A DNA stretch of 24,509 nucleotides from Fibrobacter sp. UBA4373 (GCA_002390045.1 DGSB01000046.1:1-24509); one strand, 5' to 3'; counted from the first letter of the stretch, positions 14,536-23,505 are shown. Translations and numbers: made by a program. Notes: a model not told the origin generated them from the letters alone.

Positions 14536-15549
14536 ATGATTACTCGAGTTATCGATCGTGATTTTGCAAATATGCGCCTTGACCGTTTTTTGCGCAAGGC
14601 GTTCCCGAACGAACCGCTTTCTACTTTCTTCGCAATTTTACGCAAAAAGAAAGTCCGCGTAAACGGGGTTCACGCCAAGGCTCCGCAGATGCTGCACGAA
14701 GGCGATACCGTCGACATTTACGAGAATTTCAAAAGCGTGACGAGCGAATCCGAAAATGCGACTCCGGTGAAAAAAGCCTGGGGTACCGCGCCGCAGTTTT
14801 CCGAGCGTTACTTTGTGGAACAAAATCTGAATATTGCGCTCGAAAAAGAAGACTTTGTGATTGTCGATAAACCTTCGGGAATTCCGAGCCAGCCGGGAAC
14901 AGGAACTCGTAAAGGCGAAAGCCTGGTAGAAATGCTTTGGCAATGGGGCAACGATCAGCAGCTTGATTTTAAGCCGACAATCGCCCACCGTTTAGACGAA
15001 GAAACCTCGGGACTTCTCGTTGCCGCCCTGCATGGCGATACACTCCGCGAGCTCACCAAGATGCTTCGCGAACATCAAATCAAAAAAACTTACCTCGCTC
15101 TCGTCAAAGGCAACCTCGAAAAAGAACGTGGCACCATCAATACCACGCTTGAACGCACCGATTCCAAAGCCGGAGCCAAAATGAAGACCGGAACGAAGGA
15201 AGGCGTAAACGCCGTGACGCATTATGCGGTCAAGGAACGCTTCGACGGTTACGATCTGGTGAAGATCGACCTTGAAACCGGACGCATGCACCAGATCCGC
15301 GCCCACTTTGAAAGCATCGGCCATCCGCTGATCGGCGACGGTCGCTACGGCGATTTCGCCTTAAACCGGGAATTCAAAAAAGACTTCGGGCTGAAACGTC
15401 TCTTTTTGCACAGCGCACGTCTTGACTTCGAATGGCACGGCGAAAAGATCGGTATTGATTCCGCACTTCCGCCGGAACTCAAAAACGTCATCAAGGAGCT
15501 TCGCAACCTGCGCAAAAAGACAGCTCCGAAAAATCCAGCTCACAAATAA
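14536..15549 (+). CDS. RluA-family 23S rRNA pseudouridine synthase (RluC/RluD-like)
   Basis: 337 residues. An N-terminal S4 RNA-binding domain (about 12-70: RLDRFLRKAFP, VRVNGVHAKAPQMLHEGDTV) precedes the RluA catalytic domain (about 95-310). The catalytic aspartate is Asp154 in HRLDEETSGLL; other motifs are VDKPSGIPSQPG, TYLALVKG, KIDLETGRMHQIRAH and GDGRYG. RluC or RluD enzymes isomerise specific uridines in 23S rRNA. The exact site cannot be read from the sequence, but the S4 domain and the RluC-like linker favour RluC over RluA. A basic Lys-rich tail ends the protein. Its weak ribosome site and 11-nt spacing suggest co-expression with the FAD enzyme gene upstream. Confidence 0.92.
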   Translation: MITRVIDRDFANMRLDRFLRKAFPNEPLSTFFAILRKKKVRVNGVHAKAPQMLHEGDTVDIYENFKSVTSESENATPVKKAWGTAPQFSERYFVEQNLNIALEKEDFVIVDKPSGIPSQPGTGTRKGESLVEMLWQWGNDQQLDFKPTIAHRLDEETSGLLVAALHGDTLRELTKMLREHQIKKTYLALVKGNLEKERGTINTTLERTDSKAGAKMKTGTKEGVNAVTHYAVKERFDGYDLVKIDLETGRMHQIRAHFESIGHPLIGDGRYGDFALNREFKKDFGLKRLFLHSARLDFEWHGEKIGIDSALPPELKNVIKELRNLRKKTAPKNPAHK

Positions 15550-15585
15550 TTTTTTTTACAACCATCCCATCAAAGGAATAAGAAC

Positions 15586-16221
15586 ATGTCCATTGCAGAA
15601 AACACAAAAGTCGCCATCCATTACACCCTCAAGGATGACGAAGGCAAAATCATCGATTCTTCCGCAGGCAAAGAACCGCTGAATTACATCCACGGTCAGG
15701 GCATGATCGTTCAAGGTCTTGAAAAAGCTTTGACCGGCAAAAACGTCGGTGACAAATTCTCCGTAGACGTCGCTCCGGCAGAAGGCTACGGCGAATACAA
15801 TCCGGAACTCGTGCGCGCCATTCCGAAAACCGCTTTCCAGGCAGACAAGATTGAACCGGGCATGGTCTTCTACGCCCAAACTCCGGCAGGCATCATGCCA
15901 TTAACGGTTTCCAAGGTAGAAGGCGACAACGTGATGATCGACATGAACCACGAACTCGCCGGCAAGACCCTTCATTTTGAAATCGAAGTGATGCAGGCAG
16001 ACGCCATGACCGAAGAAGAAATTAAGGAAATGAGTGAACAGCATCATTGCTGCTGTCATGGCGAAGGTCATGAAGACGGCGAAGAAGGCGATCATTGCTG
16101 CTGCCACGGCGAAGGCCATGACGACGAAGACGGCGAACATCACTGCTGCGGTGGCAAAGGCCATCATCACGACGATCCAAATCACGAATGCAAATGCAAG
16201 AATAAGAACAAAGAAAACTAA
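15586..16221 (+). CDS. slyD: SlyD-type FKBP peptidyl-prolyl isomerase with Cys/His metal-binding tail
   Basis: 211 residues. The FKBP part (about 1-70 and 120-145; VAIHYTLKDDEGKIIDSS, MIVQGLEKALTGKNVGD) contains an inserted chaperone flap (about 72-120) with the SlyD hallmark AEGYGEYNPELV and NHELAGKTLHFEIEV. SlyD folds proteins as a prolyl isomerase and chaperone; in E. coli its tail delivers nickel to hydrogenase maturation. The tail here (about 153-211) contains three 16-residue units with HCCCH or HCC cores plus acidic and His runs, so strong nickel, zinc or copper binding is expected. A ribosome site AAAGGA lies 8 nt before the ATG. The FISUMP lipoprotein gene follows after 22 nt. Confidence 0.95.
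   Translation: MSIAENTKVAIHYTLKDDEGKIIDSSAGKEPLNYIHGQGMIVQGLEKALTGKNVGDKFSVDVAPAEGYGEYNPELVRAIPKTAFQADKIEPGMVFYAQTPAGIMPLTVSKVEGDNVMIDMNHELAGKTLHFEIEVMQADAMTEEEIKEMSEQHHCCCHGEGHEDGEEGDHCCCHGEGHDDEDGEHHCCGGKGHHHDDPNHECKCKNKNKEN
16045..16188 (+). repeat. Three 48-bp tandem units encoding the SlyD tail
   Basis: Units start at 16045, 16093 and 16141, each encoding 16 residues beginning His-Cys-Cys. Units 1 and 2 are close copies at DNA level (CATTGCTGCTG then GGCGAAGG); unit 3 has diverged (GGKGHHH in place of CHGEGH). This is internal duplication within slyD. Confidence 0.85.
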
Positions 16222-16243
16222 GCAGTTTCGATGGAGGGTTCCT

Positions 16244-17191
16244 ATGAAAAATTCGTTGAAAAGCATTTCTAGTTTGTGCTTTTGTCTGATTGCTAGCGGA
16301 ATTTTCGGTTGCGAAAGCAACTCTCAAGCCGCCAGTTCACACCAAGCCGAAGAATCCTCTTCAACCGGATTTTCATTTGGAACTTCATCGGAATCATCCT
16401 CCAGTTCCAATTCAGGATCTTCCTCTAGCTCCAGTCATAACCTAGAGTCTTCTTCTTCGCTAGACCTTCTAGCCATATTCTCTTCCAGCAGTTCCGAAAG
16501 GTTTTCGTTTGGAACTCTCGTTGACGAACGCGATGGCCAGGTTTACAAGACCATCGTCATCGCCGACAGTACTAGATCCCAAACGTGGATGGCCGAGAAT
16601 CTGAATTTCGAATACCCGACGGTCCCGTCTTCCCCAGAACCAAACAACTACTGCCATAGCGACACGGCAGAAGTCTGCAAAAAATATGGGCGTCTTTACA
16701 CTTGGAGCGCCGCGATTGACTCCGCGGGCATTTACAACCATGACGCCAAAGGTTGCGGTTATACGGCAACCTGCGAAATGGCAAATACCGTCCACGGCAT
16801 TTGCCCCAAAGGCTACCATCTTCCTAGCATCGATGAATATGATACATTGCAACGCATAACCGGAACTTTCGGTCCATATTCGGGCCAAAAATTAAAAGCA
16901 GCGACAAACGATTGGGAAGATGTCGGTACCATATACGGAACCTATGTCCACACTTATGGTTCCGACACCTATGGCTTCGGCGCTCTGCCGACCCAGGTCA
17001 TCGGCTCAGGCTATGCGGCAATTTTCTGGACATATAGCCAATCTTCCGGCAACCCGGGGAGCCACGGCAGCGCACTGGACTATGTCTTTAGAATTTTCGG
17101 CTACCAATGGCCCGACATGAGTCCTATCGAAACAGAATTAGAGTACAAAGACAAACACTTTTCCATCCGTTGCATTCAAGACACAAATTAA
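16244..17191 (+). CDS. FISUMP-domain lipoprotein (Fibrobacter major paralogous family)
   Basis: 315 residues from the ATG at 16244, chosen because GGAGGG lies 7 nt upstream and a lipoprotein signal follows (LCFCLIASGIFGC, lipidated Cys23). The frame is open further upstream, but only as a shadow of the slyD tail. Residues 31-86 form a serine-rich linker with several runs of 4-6 Ser. Residues about 90-313 are the FISUMP domain: DERDGQVYKTIVI, QTWMAENLNFEYP, CKKYGRLYTWSAA, GICPKGYHLPSIDEYDTL and the ending FSIRCIQD. Six cysteines in the domain (137, 145, 171, 177, 187, 310) could form disulfides. The family is expanded in Fibrobacter and related groups and its function is not established; a role at the outer membrane surface is inferred. 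Terminator follows at 17214. Confidence 0.93.
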   Translation: MKNSLKSISSLCFCLIASGIFGCESNSQAASSHQAEESSSTGFSFGTSSESSSSSNSGSSSSSSHNLESSSSLDLLAIFSSSSSERFSFGTLVDERDGQVYKTIVIADSTRSQTWMAENLNFEYPTVPSSPEPNNYCHSDTAEVCKKYGRLYTWSAAIDSAGIYNHDAKGCGYTATCEMANTVHGICPKGYHLPSIDEYDTLQRITGTFGPYSGQKLKAATNDWEDVGTIYGTYVHTYGSDTYGFGALPTQVIGSGYAAIFWTYSQSSGNPGSHGSALDYVFRIFGYQWPDMSPIETELEYKDKHFSIRCIQDTN

Positions 17192-17213
17192 ACGCAAAAA
17201 AGGCATCGAAAAA

Positions 17214-17231
17214 GCGGGCCTTATGGTCCGC
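17214..17231. terminator. Bidirectional terminator between FISUMP gene and proB
   Basis: GCGGGCC (17214-17220) pairs with GGTCCGC (17225-17231) around TTAT, with one G-T pair. The plus strand continues ATTTCTTTTT and the minus strand continues TTTTTCG, so it can serve both convergent genes. Confidence 0.7.
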
Positions 17232-17252
17232 ATTTCTTTTTGGAATTTCTCT

Positions 17253-18395
17253 TTAGAAAACAACGAGATCGTTCTTGTGAATGACTTCTTCCGGAGAGTC
17301 TTCGCCAAGAATCGAGCGGACCTGAGCCGTTTTCTTTTGCAGCACAAGCTGCACGTTGGCACTGTCGAGCTGGGCAATTCCTCGGGCAAGGCGTTCTCCC
17401 TGCTGAGAAAGAACTTCAATCAAGTCTCCCGCCTTGAACTGTTTTTTGACAGCCACGACGCCTACCGGAAGCAGGCTCGAATGCTTTTTGCGCAGAGCCT
17501 CTGCACAGCCGTCGTCCACGACAACGCTTCCGCTCGGAGTGCTGACAAACGAAAGCCAGCGCTTACGGCTGCCGAGCTTTTTATGACTGCCGATAAACAG
17601 CGTACCAATGGCATCGCCATAAATGATTTCATGCGGAAGGACCTTCATACCGTTTGCAAGGAACGCGTTACAGCCGCTCTTCACCACTGCACGAATCGAT
17701 TCCACCTTGGAACGCATGCCGCCCGTGCTGACTGCGGAACCGGTTTCTCCGGGTTTTCCTGTAAGCGCTAAAATTTCCGGCGTAATTTCCGGGACAAAGC
17801 GCAACAGACGAGCCTTCGGATTCTTCTTCGGATTGTCGTCAAAGAGTCCATCTTCATCGGTAAAGACGACCAAAAGATCCGCGTCAAAGAAGAGAGCGAC
17901 ATCGCTAGAAAGCTTATCGTTATCGCCGATGCCGTTCAATTCCTTCACCACCAAAGAATCGTTTTCGTTGATGAGCGGAATGATCTTTTTCGAAATCATC
18001 GTCTTCAAAGTATTCTGCAAATTCTTGTAACGCACGCGATCGCGGAAGTCGTCCGCAGAAAGCAGAATCTGTCCCACCGCAATTCCATTGCCGAGGAACA
18101 TTTCACGATAGACGTACATCAAATCGATCTGTCCGACAGCCGCACAAGCCTGCTTTTCCGCAAGGACCTTCGGCTTTTCATCGTAACCGAGAATCGCCAT
18201 GCCCGTTCCCACGGCACCGCTGGTGACTACAATGACTTCCTTGCCATCTTCCACAAGCTTTGCCACGGAATGGGCGAACTTCTGAATGAAAGAAGTGCGG
18301 ACACCACCGCGAACCGAATCGACCAAAATGCGCGATCCGATTTTAATTACGATACGCTTGGCTTCACCTAAAATGTTTCGACGTAATTCACTCAT
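17253..18395 (-). CDS. proB: Glutamate 5-kinase with C-terminal PUA domain
   Basis: 380 residues (E. coli 367). It phosphorylates L-glutamate with ATP to gamma-glutamyl phosphate, the first and feedback-controlled step of proline synthesis. The amino acid kinase domain (about 12-265) has RIVIKIGSRIL, VTSGAVGTGM, PLINENDSLV, DADLLVVFTDEDGLFDDNP and the substrate loop GETGSAVSTGGMRSKVES. The PUA domain (about 285-365; GSVVVDDGCAEALRKKHSSL, FKAGDLIEVL) is the form seen in many bacteria. A good ribosome site, TAAGGA, is 6 nt before the ATG. It lies 21 nt after rapA and is probably read from the same messenger. No proA is adjacent in the window. Confidence 0.96.
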   Translation of the reverse strand: MSELRRNILGEAKRIVIKIGSRILVDSVRGGVRTSFIQKFAHSVAKLVEDGKEVIVVTSGAVGTGMAILGYDEKPKVLAEKQACAAVGQIDLMYVYREMFLGNGIAVGQILLSADDFRDRVRYKNLQNTLKTMISKKIIPLINENDSLVVKELNGIGDNDKLSSDVALFFDADLLVVFTDEDGLFDDNPKKNPKARLLRFVPEITPEILALTGKPGETGSAVSTGGMRSKVESIRAVVKSGCNAFLANGMKVLPHEIIYGDAIGTLFIGSHKKLGSRKRWLSFVSTPSGSVVVDDGCAEALRKKHSSLLPVGVVAVKKQFKAGDLIEVLSQQGERLARGIAQLDSANVQLVLQKKTAQVRSILGEDSPEEVIHKNDLVVF

Positions 18396-18416
18396 AGAAA
18401 TCCTTACAAATGGCAG

Positions 18417-21365
18417 TTAACGGCAAACGAGCAAACGAATGGAATCCAATCGGAGCTGCGGACCAAGAGCCGCCTTCTTGTGCACAGCCACATTTTTACG
18501 CAGAGCATCGAGAAGCGGACTGTTCTGAGCCTTACCGCGCAGAGTCAACAAGTGATTCATGCGCTGATATTCCTGTTCCGCGCGTTCCTCAACCTTTTTC
18601 GCGGACTCCGCCGCAATCATTTCCATTTTCTGCGTTGCGATGCGCTTTGCCAGAGCATGCCCCGTGCTAGCGAAGTAGCGGAGCTTTTCCGTGACCACAG
18701 GAACCTTTTGCGGAACGTTTGCATTTCGCATTTTTCCCTTGTCCATCGCTTCCAAACGATCCGAGCAATCCTTGCCCTGAGCGTCCACCAGCACGCGGAT
18801 AAATGCAGGGCCCGCCACATCGGAAAGTCCCCATGCCGCAGGAACAGAAGGTTCCACGACAAAGTTGTACTGCATGAGCATATCCTTCGAGCCAGCGTCA
18901 TCCCAAATGACACAAGCCGTCAGACCCTTACCCGAAGCGGTCGCCATATCGATGACGCCTTGAGCCAGAGGATGTTCATAGCTCAAGAAAGAAATTTCAT
19001 CGTGCTGCATTGCCACGTTGCGGTCAAAGGTTCCGGTGAGTTCCCCAGCCCCATCATCGGATTTTTCGGAACCATCCGCAGGGCCTGCCGCCAATGTTTT
19101 ATCCAGCATGGTACGAGACGGAAGTCCCGGAATCGTTCCGCCTTCCACCTGCGAACCCGCACGGAAAATCAGGCTCGTCGGAACGTAGCCCTTTTCCACT
19201 TCCACGCCAGCAGCCATGAGCGTATCGACCATCAAATTCTGCAAGCGTTCGTCGGCATCGATACTGCGAATTTCATCCGTGATCTGCTTGGATATTTGCG
19301 GATCGCGGGAATTGAATTCCAAAAGTTTGTCGCGGCCTTTTTCGATATTTTTTCGAAGGGTTTCGCTGTCTTTTTGGACCAGCGGAATCGTTTCCTTCAT
19401 AAAGCTTGCGAGCTTCTGCTTCGGATCCGTCATCGCCGCAATCAAAGATTCCGTATACTTGAGGAAAAGTTCTCCACCGCTCATCAGAGGTGCACCGAAT
19501 GCATCGAGGCCTTCATTGTACCAGTGGAAGATTACTTCCTGAGCGGTTCCCTTCACATAAGGAACGTGTACACGGATTTTCTGAGTCTGGCCGATACGGT
19601 CCAAGCGCCCAATGCGCTGTTCCACGAGAGCCGCATCCAATGGAAGATCGAACAAAATCAAATCATGACTGAACTGGAAGTTACGCCCTTCCGAACCGAT
19701 TTCTGAAGCGATCATGAGCATTGGACCGCGTTCATCGGCAAAGCTTGCCGCCGCACGGTCACGTGCCAGAATCGACATGTCCTCGGTAAACGTGACGTAG
19801 CTATTTTCGCCGATTTCTTCATCCAAGACGCTTGCCAAAGCATTCACCACATCCGGATGTTCGCAAATCAGAAGCACCTTGTCCTGCAAATGTTTCTTCA
19901 AGAAACCGAGCAGCCAAGGAATGCGTTCATCCATATTCCACGTCGACTTGTACTTGGTCACCAAAAGTCCGTTGACCAAAATATCGAACGAATGGTCCGG
20001 ATCCGCTTCGCTCGCCTTTTCCACAAGCGCTCTATACTTCGGTTCCGGTTTCAGTTCCACTTCATGCAGTTCCCGTTCCGGGAATCCGCCCACGCTACGC
20101 CGTGTATTGCGGAACACGACAGAGCCTGTCCCCAAGGCATCCACAATGCGACGGACCCATTCGCCTGCCGTCATTTCTCGGGAATTTTCCTTGGAAAGCC
20201 ATGCGCGGATCGGTGAATTTTTCGGAAGCACGGCATTGACGTCATCCCACTTCATCGGTTCGTCGGATTCTATCGGGAGCTTTGCCAAATCGCGAACGAT
20301 CTTGTGGTAAGAATCTTCATCCTTCAAAAATTCCTGGTAATCGACAAAGCGTGCCGGATCAAGCATTTTCAAACGGTTAAAATGAGATTCCGGCTGCAAT
20401 TGAAGCGGCGTACCCGTCAAAAGCAGAAGGCCCTTCGTTCTAGACGTGATGGAGTTCACAAGAAGATATTCCTTACTCGTGAAATCATCTTCACAGACCA
20501 AATGGTGCGCTTCGTCAACAATCGTCAAATCCCATTCCGCGCTCAAAAAATCCTGAGTCACTGCGGGCTGGCTCATCACAAATTCGATCGTACAGATGAC
20601 ATCGTTCACCTGGTTAAACGGATTCGGATTATCGCTTTCCTGCTGACCGCTTTCGAGGAAGCTGCGGAGGAAGCCTTCATCCACCAACGTGAACACGTGG
20701 TTGAAGCGACGATACATTTCTGTCATCCACTGGTGCTTCAAGGATTCCGGAACAAGGATCAGCGTACGCGTGATGCGGCCCGTGCTATGCAGGGAATGCC
20801 AGATCATACCGGCTTCGATCGTCTTGCCTAAACCGACTTCATCCGAAAGCATCAAACGCGGTATCGCACTGGAACTGCAAGCCCGCTTGCAAAGATAATA
20901 CTGGTGCGGAATCAAATTCACGCGAGGACCGATCATGCCTCGAACCGAAGACCGCTGCCATTCGCAAGAAAGTTCATTCGCCGTTTCACGACGTACGAAC
21001 TCCTTATTATCGGCACAATTGCCACGGATTAGCTGAGAAAAAATATCGGTAACACGCGGCGCCGCCTTCGGAGACAGATCCGATTCCTTCATCTCTCGTC
21101 CGCCACGGCCCAAGTAAATCGCAAGACCGTTATCCATGCGGATATTTTCAACGACAAAGCTCGTTCCCTTTTCGTTCTTGGCATTTTCGCCAATCGTCAA
21201 AAGGTAACGTTTAATAGGAGCAGCCGACGTCCGATAAATGCGCGACTGTTTTACAGCAGGAAACTCGATCGTTACATTTTTGAACTCAATTTTTTGAACT
21301 CGACCTACACCAAGTTCAGGTTCCTGTTCACTAATATAACGCTGACCGATTTGAAATGTACTCAT
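18417..21365 (-). CDS. rapA: RNA polymerase-associated SNF2-type ATPase RapA
   Basis: 982 residues from the ATG at 21365 (E. coli 968); the frame extends three codons further to a TTG at 21374. RapA binds RNA polymerase and uses ATP to recycle it after termination. The N-terminal Tudor-like part starts STFQIGQRYISEQEPELGVG, very like E. coli RapA. The Walker A motif is SDEVGLGKTIEAG (Lys181), the DEAH box is at 284-287 (VDEAHHL), and motif III is LTGTPLQ. The helicase C half has MLMIASEIGSEGRNFQFSHD and VEQRIGRLDRIGQ. The RapA-specific C-terminal region completes it. No Shine-Dalgarno is seen before the start. It diverges from the RDD gene across 40 bp and is followed by proB. Confidence 0.95.
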   Translation of the reverse strand: MSTFQIGQRYISEQEPELGVGRVQKIEFKNVTIEFPAVKQSRIYRTSAAPIKRYLLTIGENAKNEKGTSFVVENIRMDNGLAIYLGRGGREMKESDLSPKAAPRVTDIFSQLIRGNCADNKEFVRRETANELSCEWQRSSVRGMIGPRVNLIPHQYYLCKRACSSSAIPRLMLSDEVGLGKTIEAGMIWHSLHSTGRITRTLILVPESLKHQWMTEMYRRFNHVFTLVDEGFLRSFLESGQQESDNPNPFNQVNDVICTIEFVMSQPAVTQDFLSAEWDLTIVDEAHHLVCEDDFTSKEYLLVNSITSRTKGLLLLTGTPLQLQPESHFNRLKMLDPARFVDYQEFLKDEDSYHKIVRDLAKLPIESDEPMKWDDVNAVLPKNSPIRAWLSKENSREMTAGEWVRRIVDALGTGSVVFRNTRRSVGGFPERELHEVELKPEPKYRALVEKASEADPDHSFDILVNGLLVTKYKSTWNMDERIPWLLGFLKKHLQDKVLLICEHPDVVNALASVLDEEIGENSYVTFTEDMSILARDRAAASFADERGPMLMIASEIGSEGRNFQFSHDLILFDLPLDAALVEQRIGRLDRIGQTQKIRVHVPYVKGTAQEVIFHWYNEGLDAFGAPLMSGGELFLKYTESLIAAMTDPKQKLASFMKETIPLVQKDSETLRKNIEKGRDKLLEFNSRDPQISKQITDEIRSIDADERLQNLMVDTLMAAGVEVEKGYVPTSLIFRAGSQVEGGTIPGLPSRTMLDKTLAAGPADGSEKSDDGAGELTGTFDRNVAMQHDEISFLSYEHPLAQGVIDMATASGKGLTACVIWDDAGSKDMLMQYNFVVEPSVPAAWGLSDVAGPAFIRVLVDAQGKDCSDRLEAMDKGKMRNANVPQKVPVVTEKLRYFASTGHALAKRIATQKMEMIAAESAKKVEERAEQEYQRMNHLLTLRGKAQNSPLLDALRKNVAVHKKAALGPQLRLDSIRLLVCR

Positions 21366-21372
21366 GATGCGC

Positions 21373-21405
21373 AAGTTAGCTTTTTTGTAGATTTAAGGCT
21401 AACTT
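21373..21405. repeat. Mirrored 8-mer in the rapA / RDD-gene divergent promoter region
   Basis: AAGTTAGC (21373-21380) and GCTAACTT (21398-21405) are perfect inverted repeats around a 17-bp AT-rich spacer that contains TAGATTTA (21388-21395), read as TAAATCTA on the other strand. Each messenger would therefore carry GCTAACTT just before its start codon. Confidence 0.6.
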
Positions 21406-22212
21406 ATGAACTGGTTTTATATCGATGAAAGCATCCTAGAAGGCGACCGAAGACAAGGTCCGCTTTCCTTTGAAGATTTACAGCTGCTCCACAGCAAAAA
21501 ACAGATCAGCGAAAGCACTTTGGTTTGGCACAAAGGTCTTGAAAACTGGATTACCTGGAAAGAAGCTCTTGACGCCGAGCTTTCCAGCCATTCCGAAGAA
21601 GACGAGCGCATGCTCCGCGAAACCGTCGAAGCGATTCTCAAAGAGCGCATTGAAGAATTTCAAAAGAAATCCTACGCCGGATTCTTTATCCGTGCAGGGG
21701 CTTTGATTATCGACTGGTTTATTCTTGCCATCATTTGGGAAGCCGGAGTCCACGTTCTAGATTTCTTGAACTTAATCGATTACAATGCGATCGTCGAAGC
21801 GTCCAACACTTTCATCGAAAAGTATTCCGCAGATCCCATGTCCGGAAATCTCAGCGAAGAATTTGTGAAGATTCCTGGAATGTCGGATTTGTTCCTCGTC
21901 TGGTTTATTTTGCAGACGATTTACTTCATCGCATTCAACGGGTTCTTGTCTGCAACACCGGGAAAGCGACTGCTACATCTGAAGATAGAACGCGCCGACG
22001 GATCAAAGCTCAAAGTTTCTGGCGCAATCGTCCGTTACATTTTTAGCCTGCTTACCCAGGCGACTCTCGTCTTCTACGGAATCGGCTACGTCATTGCAGC
22101 CATCGACCCCAAGAAACGTGCCCTGCACGACTTTTTTGCCCGTACCCAAGTGGTACATACGTCTAAAAAGTCATCCGATTCAAGCGAGAATTCTGATTTG
22201 AAGAAGGATTAA
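21406..22212 (+). CDS. GYF_2-RDD family integral membrane protein
   Basis: 268 residues. The N-terminal GYF_2 domain (about 1-55; MNWFYIDES, RRQGPLSFEDLQLL, LVWHKGLENWITW) is a bacterial protein-interaction module. A charged helix follows (about 60-88). The RDD domain (about 88-248) has FFIRAGALIIDWFILAII, the motif ATPGKRLL (183-190) and the ending RALHDFFARTQVV, with three membrane spans near 92-118, 158-182 and 207-232. RDD proteins are poorly defined; some are implicated in sodium-proton exchange or envelope stress. The Ser/Lys-rich tail is likely cytoplasmic. murA starts 5 nt after its stop, so the two are probably one operon. The ATG has only AAGG upstream and directly abuts the mirrored 8-mer. 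Confidence 0.88.
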   Translation: MNWFYIDESILEGDRRQGPLSFEDLQLLHSKKQISESTLVWHKGLENWITWKEALDAELSSHSEEDERMLRETVEAILKERIEEFQKKSYAGFFIRAGALIIDWFILAIIWEAGVHVLDFLNLIDYNAIVEASNTFIEKYSADPMSGNLSEEFVKIPGMSDLFLVWFILQTIYFIAFNGFLSATPGKRLLHLKIERADGSKLKVSGAIVRYIFSLLTQATLVFYGIGYVIAAIDPKKRALHDFFARTQVVHTSKKSSDSSENSDLKKD

Positions 22213-22217
22213 TTTGT

Positions 22218-23486
22218 ATGGATTATTTTTCAATTAGCCCTGCCGAAAAGCCTCTCTGCGGAGAAGTCGAAATTTCGGGAGCCAAAAATGCAGTGCTTGC
22301 AACCATGACCGCAGCCATGCTCGCTGACGGCGTTACAACGATTACAAACGTTCCCTATTTGCGCGATACCAAAACCATGTCGAACGTGCTTCGCGTAATC
22401 GGTTGCCGAATCGATGGCGGTGCGCACGAATTCAAGGTGGACACGCATGGGGCAAATCATTTAGAAGCCCCATATGAACTTGTCAGCACGATGCGTGCAA
22501 GCTTTTATGTTCTCGGTCCTCTGGTCTCCCGTTTTGGCCGTTGCCGAGTTTCTCTTCCGGGCGGATGCGCCTGGGGTCCGCGCCCAGTAGACTTGCATTT
22601 AAAAGGCCTCGAAGCCTTAGGCGCAAAAATAGAAGTCACCCACGGCTATGTAGAAGCGACTTCCAACGGACGCCTTCCTGGCGGAAATTTTCGATTCCCG
22701 ATTTCGTCCGTCGGTGCAACCGTAAACGTCCTGATGGCAGCGACACTTGCCCAAGGAACGAGCGTACTTGAAAATGCAGCGATCGAGCCCGAAATCGATT
22801 CCTTGGTCGATTTGCTCGAAAGCATGGGCGCAAAGATTGAAGGCAAGGGAACGCGTTCCCTCGTCGTCCACGGCGTAGAAGAAATGCACCCGGGATTCAG
22901 CCAGACGATTCCCGACCGCATCGAAGCGGGATCCTTCCTTTGCGGAGCGGTCATCAGTCGCGGTAAAGTCAAGGCCACCAAGTGCAACCCGGTACATATC
23001 AAGTCACTTCTGGATATTTTTGAAGAAATGGGCTGCATCGTTCATACCGGAGCGGACTGGGCAGAAGTCGACGCTTCGAGCCGTGATTTAAAACCGGTGC
23101 ACGTCGAAGCGGTCCCCTACCCGGGATTCCCCACCGATTTGCAGGCGCCGCTCATGGCCGTTCTTGCAACTGTCCCCGGCGAAAGCAAACTTCGCGACAC
23201 CGTCTACATCGACAGATTTAAACATGTGGCGGAACTGAACCGTCTCGGCGCAAATATTTTCCTCGAAGGAAATACAGCGACCATTAAAGGCGTCGAAAAG
23301 CTTCAAGGCGCACCGGTCATGGCGTCGGATCTTCGCGCGGCCGCAGCCCTCGTCATCGCGGGTCTTGTCGCCGAAGGCGAAACGCGCGTCAGCCGCATCT
23401 ACCACTTGGACCGCGGATACGAAGATTTTGAAGCCAAAATGTCCAAACTCGGCGGAAAGGTCGTCCGTTTAAACGACCAGACCTAA
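22218..23486 (+). CDS. murA: UDP-N-acetylglucosamine 1-carboxyvinyltransferase
   Basis: 422 residues (E. coli 419). It transfers enolpyruvate from phosphoenolpyruvate to UDP-GlcNAc, the first committed step of peptidoglycan synthesis in the cytoplasm. The substrate motif ISGAKNAVL (Lys23, Asn24) and the catalytic loop VSLPGGCAWGPRPVDLHLKG are intact. Cys117 is the residue that fosfomycin alkylates in most bacteria, so the enzyme should be of the drug-sensitive Cys type. Other blocks are PDRIEAGSF, PYPGFPTDLQAPLMA and the C-terminal DLRAAAALVIAGL. A GAAGGA site about 11 nt before the ATG lies within the end of the RDD gene. A strong terminator follows at 23506. Confidence 0.97.
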   Translation: MDYFSISPAEKPLCGEVEISGAKNAVLATMTAAMLADGVTTITNVPYLRDTKTMSNVLRVIGCRIDGGAHEFKVDTHGANHLEAPYELVSTMRASFYVLGPLVSRFGRCRVSLPGGCAWGPRPVDLHLKGLEALGAKIEVTHGYVEATSNGRLPGGNFRFPISSVGATVNVLMAATLAQGTSVLENAAIEPEIDSLVDLLESMGAKIEGKGTRSLVVHGVEEMHPGFSQTIPDRIEAGSFLCGAVISRGKVKATKCNPVHIKSLLDIFEEMGCIVHTGADWAEVDASSRDLKPVHVEAVPYPGFPTDLQAPLMAVLATVPGESKLRDTVYIDRFKHVAELNRLGANIFLEGNTATIKGVEKLQGAPVMASDLRAAAALVIAGLVAEGETRVSRIYHLDRGYEDFEAKMSKLGGKVVRLNDQT

Positions 23487-23505
23487 GAGGATTCCTATTC
23501 AAAAC

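Noticed and set aside
16034..16243. Upstream extension of the FISUMP gene by 70 codons
   Set aside because: The extension overlaps the slyD tail in another frame; the ATG at 16244 has a good ribosome site and starts a lipoprotein signal.
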